Part shown: in pieces, positions 8,346-18,021 of the stretch
Layout: the number at the start of each line of letters is the position of its first letter
Position numbering within the stretch: the stretch's first letter is position 1
Assembly (NCBI RefSeq): GCF_016595675.1
Contig: NZ_JAENJH010000002.1
Span: 806,001 to 870,000, forward strand
From: Prauserella cavernicola
GTDB taxonomy: Bacteria > Actinomycetota > Actinomycetes > Mycobacteriales > Pseudonocardiaceae
Length of the DNA stretch: 64,000 nt
Reading direction: 5' to 3'
Position numbers and translations under genes: made by a program
Notes under the pieces: generated by a model
Database searches by the model: none
What the model saw: only the letters and a program-made list of their open reading frames with translations
Told to the model about the DNA's origin: nothing

Positions 8346-9374
8346 ATGCCCATCGCCACACCCGAGGTCTACGCCGAGATGCTGGACCGGGCCAAGGCGA
8401 ACGAGTTCGCGTACCCGGCCATCAACGTGACCTCGTCGGAAACGGTGAACGCGGCCATCCGTGGCTTCGCGGAGGCGGAGAGCGACGGGATCATCCAGTT
8501 CTCCACCGGTGGTGCGGAGTTCGCGTCCGGCCAGGCCGTGAAGGACATGGTGACCGGTTCGGTCGCGCTGGCGGAGTTCGCCCACGTCGTCGCCGCGAAG
8601 TACCCGATCAACGTCGCGCTGCACACCGACCACTGCCCCAAGGACAAGCTCGACGGCTTCGTCCGCCCGCTCATCGACATCTCGCAGGAGCGTGTGAACC
8701 GGGGCGAGAACCCGCTGTTCCAGTCCCACATGTGGGACGGCTCCGCGATCGACCTCGACGAGAACCTCACGATCGCCTCCGAGCTGCTGGCCAAGGCCGC
8801 CGCCGCGAAGATCATCCTCGAGGTCGAGATCGGTGTCGTCGGTGGCGAGGAGGATGGTGTCGCCAACGAGATCAACGAGAAGCTCTACACCGCCGAGGGC
8901 GACTTCGTGAAGACCGTCGACGCGCTTGGCTCCGGCGACAAGGGCCGCTACCTGCTCGCCGCCACGTTCGGCAACGTGCACGGTGCCTACAAGCCCGGCG
9001 CGGTGCAGCTGCGGCCCGACGTGCTCAAGCGGGGCCAGCAGGTCGCCTCCGAGAAGCTGGGTCTTGCCGAGGGCTCCAAGCCGTTCGAGCTGGTGTTCCA
9101 CGGCGGTTCCGGCTCGCTGCTCGAGGAGATCCACGAGGCGCTCTCGTACGGCGTCGTGAAGATGAACGTCGACACGGACACGCAGTACGCGTTCTCCCGT
9201 CCGATCGCCGACCACTTCTTCAAGAACTACGACGGCGTTCTGAAGGTGGACGGCGAGGTCGGCAACAAGAAGGCCTACGACCCGCGCAGCTACCTCAAGG
9301 CCGCCGAGTCCGCGATGGCCAAGCGGATCGTTGAGGCGGCGCAGAGCCTCAGGTCAGCGGGCACCAAGCTCTGA
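8346..9374 (+). CDS. fba: Class II fructose-bisphosphate aldolase
   Basis: Zinc-dependent cleavage of fructose-1,6-bisphosphate to DHAP and glyceraldehyde-3-phosphate, glycolysis/gluconeogenesis, cytosol; 342 residues, the usual length of the long class IIA form. Key segments: zinc-binding HTDHCP, EVEIGVVGGEEDG, the His-bearing TFGNVHGAYKPG, and phosphate-binding FHGGSGS with NVDTDTQYAF. ATG 8346 has GAGGAGG 7 bases upstream; a further ATG 36 bases upstream lacks a ribosome site. A TAGGAT box at 8306 is a plausible -10. The last 21 bases overlap the convergent gene at 9354. Confidence 0.96.
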   Translation: MPIATPEVYAEMLDRAKANEFAYPAINVTSSETVNAAIRGFAEAESDGIIQFSTGGAEFASGQAVKDMVTGSVALAEFAHVVAAKYPINVALHTDHCPKDKLDGFVRPLIDISQERVNRGENPLFQSHMWDGSAIDLDENLTIASELLAKAAAAKIILEVEIGVVGGEEDGVANEINEKLYTAEGDFVKTVDALGSGDKGRYLLAATFGNVHGAYKPGAVQLRPDVLKRGQQVASEKLGLAEGSKPFELVFHGGSGSLLEEIHEALSYGVVKMNVDTDTQYAFSRPIADHFFKNYDGVLKVDGEVGNKKAYDPRSYLKAAESAMAKRIVEAAQSLRSAGTKL

Positions 9375-10526
9375 GAACGCTGTCCGCCTGCGGGCGGCCA
9401 GGTACCAGACCGCGGCCACTCCGGCCAGCACGATCGGCGCCGTCCAGTACGCACTGGGCGGCGCCGTTTCCGTGAGCGCGTCGCCCAGCAGCCACGGCCG
9501 CAGCTGCGACTGCACCCACAGCGCCCCGTAGCCGAAGACGGTCACCAGCACGCCGCCCACGGCGAAGCGTGCGGCGGGCGCGCGGAAGGCCAGATCGACG
9601 GCGAGGCCAACGAACACGAGGTAGAACGGCACCGTCGACGTCGGGAAGTCGCCCGCCAGCAACAGCGGCCAGATGATCGCGCGGTAGGCCACGTAGGCGC
9701 CCGCGACGGTCGTCGCCGTCCACGTCCTGCCCACCGTGTACCTGGCCGCGGCCAGAATCAGCGCCATCACGCCGATGCCCCACATCGGGTACACCCAGTC
9801 CTCGATCGGCAGCGCGAAGTGGATCACGGCCTCGCGGTCCACCGAGCGGCCGATGTCGTCGGCGGCGAACTCCAGCAGCGTCGGCTCCGCGTAGGGCTCG
9901 CCGCGCTCCCACGAACGCAGCTCGAGGATGCCGTACTCCTGCTGCCCGTTGGGAAAGAACGTGTTCTCCAGGAAGAAGCCCCACAGTGCGGTGAGCACCA
10001 CGGCCCTGACCGGTCCGGGCGGTGCGACGCGGAGCCAGCCCGCGATGACGCCGGCGAGCATGATGCCGGTGCCCAGGTAGAGCAGACCGTGCGTCGGGCT
10101 CCACGCGGTGAGGTCGAGCCCGCTGACGCGGTGGTTGATCACGTCGAGCGGCGCGGCGATCAGGAACATCACCAGACCGGCCTGCATCAGGCGCAGCGAG
10201 CGCCGGTCGCAGCCGAGCCCGGTGTAGGTGTGGATCGCCACGAGCACGCAGATGATCACCGTGCCGACGGTGTTGATCAGGTGTGGCGGGGCGAAGTCGT
10301 CGCGCAGCCACTTGAAATGCCACGACATGTCCCATGAGGCGCCGATGACCTTGAACGCGAACGCAGTCAGCCACATGCTGTAGCAGAACCGGGTCACCCA
10401 TTCCGGGGTCGGCGTGCCCGGGGCCGAACGGTGCCAGTGCCGCTGGAAGAACAGCACGGTCTTGGCGATCGGGCTCGTCGGGATGCCGGATTCGCGCTCG
10501 TCAGGCAGGGCTGCCGCTTTTGTCAC
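9354..10526 (-). CDS. Polytopic membrane protein of unknown function
   Basis: A 390-residue integral membrane protein with about nine hydrophobic spans (for example FCYSMWLTAFAFKVIGASW, INTVGTVIICVLVAIHTY, GLVMFLIAAPLDVI, GIMLAGVIAGWL, IGVMALILAAARY, PFYLVFVGLAVDLAF, APIVLAGVAAVWYLAA). Charged segments such as SWDMSWHF, HRVSGLD and the acidic loop around LLEFAADDIGRSVD lie between spans, and the several His/Asp pairs could bind metal or haem, but no family is recognised. It overlaps the 3' end of fba by 21 bases in convergent orientation. Confidence 0.75.
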   Translation of the reverse strand: MTKAAALPDERESGIPTSPIAKTVLFFQRHWHRSAPGTPTPEWVTRFCYSMWLTAFAFKVIGASWDMSWHFKWLRDDFAPPHLINTVGTVIICVLVAIHTYTGLGCDRRSLRLMQAGLVMFLIAAPLDVINHRVSGLDLTAWSPTHGLLYLGTGIMLAGVIAGWLRVAPPGPVRAVVLTALWGFFLENTFFPNGQQEYGILELRSWERGEPYAEPTLLEFAADDIGRSVDREAVIHFALPIEDWVYPMWGIGVMALILAAARYTVGRTWTATTVAGAYVAYRAIIWPLLLAGDFPTSTVPFYLVFVGLAVDLAFRAPAARFAVGGVLVTVFGYGALWVQSQLRPWLLGDALTETAPPSAYWTAPIVLAGVAAVWYLAARRRTAFSELGAR

Positions 10527-10654
10527 CCGTGCATCATGCCGGGCGAAGATCTCCGTCGAGTGGGAAACCGGCGAAAATCAGGTGTCACCCTTAGGGGGAC
10601 GACGGTCGCTAGCCTGTGGGTGATCTTGTTCCGGACCCCGAGGAGCGCTGTCGT

Positions 10655-11818
10655 ATGCGCCTGTTGTTCAGTGCCGTCCCCGCTCACGGTCACGTGCTGC
10701 CGCTGGCTCCGTTGATGAGCGCCGCACTCGACCTCGGGCACGAGGTCGCCGTGGTCGTGAGCGCCGGAGCCGCCGAACTGGTTCGCGCGGAGCTGCCCGC
10801 TGGGGTCGAGCACCTGCCCGCGGGCCCGATGCCGGTGGAACTGGCGGTGGAGGCGGCCAAGCGCACCGGCGGCGAGGTCATGACGCCGTCCGTGGAGGGC
10901 ATCGGGGAGACCTTCGGCGGCGTCCTGCTCGACACCACGGCGGACGAGGCCGTCGAGGCCGCGCGTGCCTGGCGGGCGGATGTCGTGCTCTCCGAGATCT
11001 ATTGCACGGTCGGCGCCACCGTCGCCGCGACGTTGGGCCTGCCGTGGCATCGGGTCACGATGACCGCCGCGATTCCCGCTGACTGGCAGAGCGCGATCGA
11101 GAAGGCCGCCGCGGCGCGTCACGAGGCGCGCGGCATCCGCCCCGGTGCGCCCGCGAGCGTCCTGGGCCTGTGGCCCCCGCTCCTGCGCGACACCGACGAC
11201 GCCGCAGGCGAGCCGGGGGTCCCGGTCCTGCCGGTGCGCTCGCGCGCCCACCGTCGTCCCTCGGCCACCGCGCCCTGCGCACCGGCCTCCGCCGGAACCG
11301 GGCGCCCGAAGGTCCTCGTGACGCTGGGGACCGTCTTCTCCGACAGCGCCGTGCTCGCGGCGGTCGTGGACGCGGTCGCCGAGAATCCCGTCGACGTCGT
11401 GGCCACCCTCGGTCTGGCGTTGCAGGGCGAGCAGGTGGTCGGTGAGGATCGTCGAGGCGCGGGAGGTGGCGAGGTCACGTTCGTGCCGTTCGTGCCGATC
11501 GACGAGCTCCTTCGGGGAGTCGACGTGGTCGTCGGCGTCGGCGGGGCTGGCACGGTGCTCGCCTCCCTCAGCCACGGCGTTCCCCTCGTGCTCTGGCCAC
11601 AGGGTGCCGATCAGCCCGCGATCACGGACCGCGTCGTCGCCGCGGGGGCGGGCGTGCGGGTGAGCTCCGTGGCCGACGTGCGGTCCGCCGTCGCGGAGGT
11701 GCTCGGCTCCGCGGACGTGCGCAAGCGCGCCGAGGAGGTCGCCTCGTCGATGGCGGAGGCCGCCGACCCCCGCGATGCGATTCGCAGCGTGACCGAACCC
11801 GGATCGGTTTCACCCTGA
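10655..11818 (+). CDS. Glycosyltransferase, GT1/GT28-like
   Basis: GT-B fold glycosyltransferase, 387 residues. The N domain opens MRLLFSAVPAHGHVLPLAPL, the acceptor-binding strand of macrolide and glycolipid glycosyltransferases; the C domain has LVTLGTVF and VGVGGAGTVLASLSHG then LVLWPQGADQPAITDRV, the nucleotide-sugar motif. The His that usually precedes the GGxGT turn is Val here. ATG 10655 follows a GGAG about 10 bases upstream; the ATG at 10616 is not preceded by one. A TAGCCT box at 10610 could be the -10. Acceptor unknown; no natural-product cluster surrounds it. Confidence 0.85.
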   Translation: MRLLFSAVPAHGHVLPLAPLMSAALDLGHEVAVVVSAGAAELVRAELPAGVEHLPAGPMPVELAVEAAKRTGGEVMTPSVEGIGETFGGVLLDTTADEAVEAARAWRADVVLSEIYCTVGATVAATLGLPWHRVTMTAAIPADWQSAIEKAAAARHEARGIRPGAPASVLGLWPPLLRDTDDAAGEPGVPVLPVRSRAHRRPSATAPCAPASAGTGRPKVLVTLGTVFSDSAVLAAVVDAVAENPVDVVATLGLALQGEQVVGEDRRGAGGGEVTFVPFVPIDELLRGVDVVVGVGGAGTVLASLSHGVPLVLWPQGADQPAITDRVVAAGAGVRVSSVADVRSAVAEVLGSADVRKRAEEVASSMAEAADPRDAIRSVTEPGSVSP

Positions 11819-11865
11819 CAGGGCAATGGATCGCGGGCCGGGGGGCGTAGGGCACAGTGGAGGCC

Positions 11866-11952
11866 ATGATGCCGAAACGAATCGTCGCCGCGGTGCTCGT
11901 CGCGGCGCTGCTGCTGGGTGGCAGCGCCGTGGCCCTGAGCGTCTTGCTGTGA
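11866..11952 (+). CDS. Small single-span membrane peptide, 28 residues
   Basis: Short frame of 28 codons: a basic N terminus (MMPKR) followed by one hydrophobic segment (IVAAVLVAALLLGGSAVALS) and a stop. GTGGAGG lies 2 bases before the first ATG and 5 before the second (11869), which is probably the true start. It fills the gap between the glycosyltransferase and the DUF3151 gene on the same strand. Its class is that of small transmembrane peptides; function unknown. It may be fortuitous, but ribosome site, composition and position agree. Confidence 0.45.
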   Translation: MMPKRIVAAVLVAALLLGGSAVALSVLL

Positions 11953-11986
11953 CCGTCCGGTCCCCCGGTTGATGCAGAATGGCCGC

Positions 11987-12403
11987 ATGACACACGGCAA
12001 CCTCCTCGAACCACCCGCCACCAAACTGCCCGAGCGCGTCGACGCCGAGGCGGCGCTCGACGCGGGCACGGACCCGGCCGAGGTCGCCGCGGAACACCCC
12101 GACTTCAGCGAGGCCTGGGCCGCGCTGGGCGAGAAGGCGCTCGCCGCCGACGAGTTCGTGGCCGCCTACGCCTACGCGCGCACCGGCTACCACCGCGGCC
12201 TCGACCAGCTCCGCCGCGCGGGCTGGAAGGGCTTCGGCCCGGTGCCGTGGAACCACCGCCCGAACCAGGGTTTCCTGCGTGCGCTCGCCGTGCTGGGCAA
12301 GGCGGCGGGCCGCATCGGCGAGACCGACGAGTACGAGCGCTGCAAGAAGCTGCTCACCGACTCGGATCCGGCCGCGGCCGAGGCCACGGGCCTCACGGAC
12401 TGA
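11987..12403 (+). CDS. DUF3151 family protein
   Basis: A 138-residue cytosolic protein matching DUF3151: NLLEPPATKLPER, HPDFSEAWAALGEKAL, then AYAYARTGYHRGLDQLRR and GPVPWNHRPNQGFLRAL, an all-helical TPR-like arrangement. The function is unknown. In Mycobacterium the homologue lies between fba and purA, and here it again lies between them. The ATG at 11987 is preferred to 11969 because conserved family sequence begins there. A palindromic element follows the stop after 11 bases. Confidence 0.85.
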   Translation: MTHGNLLEPPATKLPERVDAEAALDAGTDPAEVAAEHPDFSEAWAALGEKALAADEFVAAYAYARTGYHRGLDQLRRAGWKGFGPVPWNHRPNQGFLRALAVLGKAAGRIGETDEYERCKKLLTDSDPAAAEATGLTD

Positions 12404-12414
12404 GCCGACCACAG

Positions 12415-12471
12415 ATGCAGTGAAGGGCACCTTCCCCGCGTTCAACGCGGGAAAGGTGCCCTTCACTGCAT
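12415..12471. repeat. 59-base palindromic element, copy 3
   Basis: Outer arms of 19 bases (12415-12433 and 12453-12471) enclose an inner stem CCCGCGTT-C-AACGCGGG that is itself a perfect palindrome, so almost all of the element pairs. One outer pair is A-T where the other copies have G-C (TGCAGTG versus TGCGGTG, changed on both sides). It separates two convergent genes (stops at 12403 and 12494). Confidence 0.92.
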
Positions 12472-12493
12472 TCGAGGGTCAGCTCACGTGCGG

Positions 12494-13141
12494 TCAGCAG
12501 GTTGCGAGCATTTCCGTCAAGGCGGCCTGTTCCGGCTCCTCCACCGTCAGCTCGTACGTGTGCTTCACGCCGACCCACATGGCGGCGTAGGTGCACCAGT
12601 AGTCCTCTGCCGGCGGCTTCCAGGCGTCGGGCGACTGGTCGCCCTTCGACTGGTTCACGTTGTCGGTGACGGCGATCAGCTGCGGGCCGGAGAGGTCGTT
12701 GGCGAACTGCTCGCGCTGGTCGGTCGTCCAGTCGGCCGCGCCGGAACGCCACGCCTCCGCGAGCGGCACCACGTGGTCGATGTCGACGTCCGACGGGTCG
12801 CTCCACGTCTCGCCGTCGTAAGGGCTGGGCCAGCTGCCCGAGGTCGGGTAGCAGTCGGAGCCGGTCTCCACGCCGGTGCCGTCGCGCTCGAGCACGGCCT
12901 CCCGGGTGTTGCAGGAGTCGCCCTGGTCGCTCCAGTGCGGGAACTGGTCGCGGTCGTAACCGTCCATGGAGCCGTCGGGCGCCACGGTCAGCTCGGCGAG
13001 CTGAGCGCGGGCGGTGGCCTCGTCCGGGATGCCGGGTGGCTCGGCGTTCGCGACGCCGGACAGCGGTGCCGTCAACGCGACGGTTGCGCCCAGTGCGAGC
13101 AAGCCACGACGGAGAGTGCGGGGAACGGACACCTGCGTCAC
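12494..13141 (-). CDS. Secreted HNH endonuclease family protein (DUF1524/GmrSD-like)
   Basis: Exported nuclease-like protein of 215 residues. A signal peptide of about 33 residues (RRGLLALGATVALTAPLSG, cleavage after GVANA) precedes a Cys-containing domain whose core DVDIDHVVPLAEAW, then NVNQSKGDQSPDAWKPP, is the DHxxP...N...K HNH/beta-beta-alpha-metal pattern of actinobacterial extracellular HNH proteins. The final YWCTYAAMWVGVKHTY motif is also family-typical. Likely secreted to degrade DNA; this is inferred. The start codon is GTG 13141, and the start plus its ribosome site lie in one arm of an inverted repeat (13139-13186). Confidence 0.88.
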   Translation of the reverse strand: MTQVSVPRTLRRGLLALGATVALTAPLSGVANAEPPGIPDEATARAQLAELTVAPDGSMDGYDRDQFPHWSDQGDSCNTREAVLERDGTGVETGSDCYPTSGSWPSPYDGETWSDPSDVDIDHVVPLAEAWRSGAADWTTDQREQFANDLSGPQLIAVTDNVNQSKGDQSPDAWKPPAEDYWCTYAAMWVGVKHTYELTVEEPEQAALTEMLATC

Positions 13142-13186
13142 CTCTCTGGGTAGTTGGGGACTTTCCGACTGTGACCCAGGGAGGTG
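13139..13186 (-). promoter_or_regulatory. Inverted repeat enclosing start codon and ribosome site of the HNH gene
   Basis: 13-base arms (13139-13151 and 13174-13186; 12 of 13 paired) with a 22-base loop. On the mRNA the 3' arm ACCCAGAGAGGTG contains the AGAGAG ribosome site and the GTG start, so folding would hide both. It may be a translational switch or a DNA operator; which one is inference. Confidence 0.45.
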
Positions 13187-13206
13187 ACGGGATCAACACT
13201 TCCGCG

Positions 13207-15222
<2,016 letters not shown>

Positions 15223-15249
15223 GTCGGACCGTCCGGAAAGGACGGTGGC

Positions 15250-16149
15250 TCAGCGCGCGATGACCTCGTTCAGCGTCGCGATCGCCGCGGCGACGGAGGG
15301 AGCCTCCCGGTCGCCGCGGCGTGTGCACGTGAGGAACCTGCGCGACGGCGCGGTTCCGCCGACCTCGACGCGGCGGATGTCCACATCGGGCGGTAGCTGG
15401 GCGAGCCGGGGGAACAGCGCCACGCCGAGGCCGAGGTCGACGAGGCTGGCGACCAGGCTCGCGTCGCACGCCTCGTGGGCGACGTTGGGGCTGAAGCCCG
15501 CGGCCGAGCACGCGGCCAGTACGTGGGCGAGCCACGCGTCGCCCTCGGCGCCGATGATCCACGGCTCACCGGCCACCTCCTCGAGGTGGGCGCAGCGTCG
15601 TTTCGCGAGCGGGTGCTCGGCGGGCACGAGCAGGTCGAACGGGTCGTCGAGCAGCGGTTGCTGCTCGAACCGCTGGTCGCCTGCCGCGGGGTTGCCGGGG
15701 ATGGCCTCCACCACCGCGAGGTCGATGCCGCCGGTGAGGAGCAGGTCGAAACAGCGCGTGGTCTCGGTCTCGCGCAGTCGCACGGTCAGCGCGGGGTGCC
15801 GCTCGCGCATCAGCGCCGTGACCGGGCCGAGGAAGCGGCACATCGCCGTGGCGAAACCCGCGATGCGCAGAATTCCCGACGGCTCGCCGTCGGTGGCGTG
15901 CAGCTCGGCCTCGGCCAGCCGCCAGCGGGCCTCGATGGCGTCGGCGTGCGAGAGCAGGCCCAGCGCCGCGCCGGTCAGCCGCACCTTGCGCCCGTTCGGT
16001 TCGAGCAGTGCGACGCCGAGGTCGCGGCCGAGCAGCCGGATCTGTTGCGAGGCGGCCGACGGGGTCAGGTGCAGTGCCTTCGCGGCGGCGGTGACCGTGC
16101 CGTAGTGGGCGACCGCGCGCAGCACGCTCAGCCTCCGCAGATCAATCAT
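15250..16149 (-). CDS. LysR-family transcriptional regulator
   Basis: A 299-residue LTTR: N-terminal winged helix-turn-helix (LSVLRAVAHYGTVTAAAKAL, SAASQQIRLLGRDLGVALLE) and a C-terminal periplasmic-binding-protein-like effector domain starting at GILRIAGFATAM. It is convergent with purA (27-base gap), and a small zinc-ribbon gene diverges from it 74 bases away, so LysR autoregulation from that gap would reach the zinc-ribbon gene. Effector unknown. Confidence 0.92.
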   Translation of the reverse strand: MIDLRRLSVLRAVAHYGTVTAAAKALHLTPSAASQQIRLLGRDLGVALLEPNGRKVRLTGAALGLLSHADAIEARWRLAEAELHATDGEPSGILRIAGFATAMCRFLGPVTALMRERHPALTVRLRETETTRCFDLLLTGGIDLAVVEAIPGNPAAGDQRFEQQPLLDDPFDLLVPAEHPLAKRRCAHLEEVAGEPWIIGAEGDAWLAHVLAACSAAGFSPNVAHEACDASLVASLVDLGLGVALFPRLAQLPPDVDIRRVEVGGTAPSRRFLTCTRRGDREAPSVAAAIATLNEVIAR

Positions 16150-16223
16150 GAAGTCGATTCTTCACAATTGACTCCAAAAATCCAACCTGGACCTGCATGC
16201 TCGGACGGGCGCATCCTGGGCCC

Positions 16224-16415
16224 ATGAGCACGTGTCCCTTCTGCGGCTGGCCCGACACCGACGTCTACGAGATCGTGTCGCGCCACCGAACCCCGGAGGG
16301 CGAGACCGTCTGGACCCACTGCGCGTGCGGGTCGCTCCAGGTGCGGGTGGAGTCCTCGGAGGTGGTGGCCCGCGGCCGGCCGAGAGCGGCGGTGCGCTGT
16401 GAGGACACCGCGTGA
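16224..16415 (+). CDS. Small zinc-ribbon protein
   Basis: A 63-residue protein with two Cys pairs, CPFCG near the N terminus and CACG near residue 36, consistent with one zinc ribbon; a fifth Cys lies near the C terminus. Comparable small proteins occur widely in Pseudonocardiaceae, function unknown. ATG 16224 is preferred over 16197 because the Cys-rich domain begins directly after it. It is divergent from the LysR gene and precedes a broken MerR-type gene on the same strand. Confidence 0.65.
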   Translation: MSTCPFCGWPDTDVYEIVSRHRTPEGETVWTHCACGSLQVRVESSEVVARGRPRAAVRCEDTA

Positions 16416-16442
16416 GGTCTTGGCCTGGAGTGCACTCCAGGT

Positions 16443-16752
16443 GTGACTCTGGATGTCGTGAGCTTCAGCGTCGACACTCTGCGCTACTGCGAGAAGATCG
16501 GGTTGCTGCAGGACGTCGACGGCGACGCCGGGCGGGCGTCGTCGGTACTCCGACGACGAAGTCGCCCTGCTGCTGCGGGGCGGTGCGGAGTGCGGCAAGG
16601 AACGGCTCGCGGTGCTGCGTGCGCACGAGGGACGCGTCGAACAACAGCTCGCCCAGCTACGCGAGCACCAGCGCCTCATCCGGCACAAGATCGAGCACTA
16701 CGCCGCACAGGAGTGCGCCGCGGACCAGCGGCCCGCGGCGCACATCACCTGA
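16443..16752 (+). pseudogene. MerR-family regulator remnant, frameshifted and deleted
   Basis: The first frame, from GTG 16443, reads FSVDTLRYCEKIGLLQDVDG, the recognition-helix end of a MerR DNA-binding domain, but lacks the usual first helix (IGEVAERxG). Near 16531 the sense passes to another frame: GRRRYSDDEVALLL, then KERLAVLRAHEGRVEQQLAQ and LIRHKIEHYAAQE, the dimerisation coiled coil, ending at a stop at 16750. The segment that normally joins these parts, about 25-30 residues, is missing. The remnant thus has an N-terminal loss, a frameshift and an internal deletion. A sequencing error could explain the shift alone but not the deletion. Confidence 0.75.
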
Positions 16753-16759
16753 AAGTCGC

Positions 16760-17881
16760 CTACCTGCCCGCGGCCTTGGCCGCCTCGACGGCGATGTCCG
16801 GGTGGTCGGCGAACACGCCGTCGATGCCCGTGGCGAGGAACGCCTCGTACTCGGCGAAGATGTCGCCCCACTCGGCCGGGTTCTCCGACGAGCGGAAGTC
16901 GGCCGGCAGGAAGCTGTTCTCGGCGCGGAAGGTGAACGGAGTCACCGTCAGCCCGGCCCGGTGCGCGTCTGCGACGAGCGTGGTCGGCTCCAGCAGGTGG
17001 CCGTTCTCGTCCTTGGGGATCACGCGGTCCTTGGCGGGGCCGAGACCGTCGGCGTAGGTGGCGATCTCGCGCAGGCCCTTCGGCTTCATCAGGTCGGTGT
17101 AGGTGCGCGGGTCACCGGCCGCCACGAAGTCATACGGCGCGCCGGAGGAGTCGACCAGCTGCACGAGCTGAACCCGGAGCTGCTTCGACAGCTGCTTGAG
17201 GTTGGCCACCTCGAACGACTGCACGACGACCTTGGCGTTCTTGCGGTTGAGACCGTTGCGCTGCAACGTCGTCACTAGCGGCGGTTCCAGCGGCAGACCG
17301 AGCTGCTGGAAGTACGTCGGGTGCTTGGTCTCGGGGTAGACGCCGATCTCGCGGCCCAGTTCCTTGGACAGTCGCTTGGAGAGGTCGATCACCTCCTGCA
17401 GCGTGGGCACCTCGAAGCGGCCGTCGTAGATCGTGTTGTTCGGCCGCAGCTCGGGGATGCGCTCGGTCGCGCGCAGCGTCTTCAGCTCGGCGAGGGTGAA
17501 GTCCTCGGCGAACCATCCGGTCACGGGCTTGCCGTCGAGCTGCTTGGTGGTCTTGCGGTCGGCGAACTCGGGGCGCTGCGAGACGTCGGTGGTGCCGCCG
17601 ATCTCGGGCTCGTGCCTGGCGACCAGCACGCCGTCCTTGGTGATCACCAGGTCCGGCTCGATGTAGTCGGCGCCCATGCGGGCTCCGAGCTCGTACGCGG
17701 CGAGCGTGTGCTCGGGCCGGTAGCCGGACGCGCCCCGGTGGGCCACGATCACGGGCCCGTCCTGCCCCCGGCCCGCCGTCACCGGGCCGTCCGATGCCGC
17801 GTGCACGGGGCTGGCCACGCTCGTGATGCCGAGTACGGCGAACGCGCTCAACGCCGCCAGCATCAGTCGCTTTCGAAGCAT
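16760..17881 (-). CDS. glpQ: Secreted glycerophosphodiester phosphodiesterase
   Basis: Hydrolyses deacylated phospholipids to glycerol-3-phosphate and an alcohol. It is 373 residues with a signal peptide (basic MLRKRLM, hydrophobic [16 protein letters not shown], cleavage after VHA at about 28). The GDPD TIM-barrel motifs are His48-Arg49 (VAHRGASG), Glu75 and Asp77 (YIEPDLV) and His90 (LVARHEP), with EVxxxK-type ETKHP further on. The length and insertions resemble the bacterial GlpQ type acting outside the membrane. It ends 7 bases from the MerR remnant and is divergent from purD. Confidence 0.93.
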   Translation of the reverse strand: MLRKRLMLAALSAFAVLGITSVASPVHAASDGPVTAGRGQDGPVIVAHRGASGYRPEHTLAAYELGARMGADYIEPDLVITKDGVLVARHEPEIGGTTDVSQRPEFADRKTTKQLDGKPVTGWFAEDFTLAELKTLRATERIPELRPNNTIYDGRFEVPTLQEVIDLSKRLSKELGREIGVYPETKHPTYFQQLGLPLEPPLVTTLQRNGLNRKNAKVVVQSFEVANLKQLSKQLRVQLVQLVDSSGAPYDFVAAGDPRTYTDLMKPKGLREIATYADGLGPAKDRVIPKDENGHLLEPTTLVADAHRAGLTVTPFTFRAENSFLPADFRSSENPAEWGDIFAEYEAFLATGIDGVFADHPDIAVEAAKAAGR

Positions 17882-18008
17882 CTACTCAGCCCTTTCTGGG
17901 GGGACGTCAGGGTTTCGGAGGCAACATTCATCGACCGCCCCGACGCACGGGCGACGGTGTGGCGGCAGCGAGGAGACATGCCGGTGAACGGCAGACGACC
18001 CCCGCGAT

Positions 18009-18014
18009 TACCCT
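18009..18014 (+). promoter_or_regulatory. Putative -10 box of leaderless purD
   Basis: TACCCT ends 7 bases before the purD GTG, and no Shine-Dalgarno sequence intervenes, as expected for a leaderless actinobacterial mRNA that starts at the start codon. The same arrangement precedes purB, purL and three other genes here. Confidence 0.5.
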
Positions 18015-18021
18015 CAGCACC

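Noticed and set aside
8227-8430. Short frames starting MKGTFTALNAVKVPFTA across the palindromes (also at 28211, and on the minus strand at 28257 and 12466)
   Set aside because: The shared peptide is simply the translation of the palindromic element; continuations are unrelated to each other.
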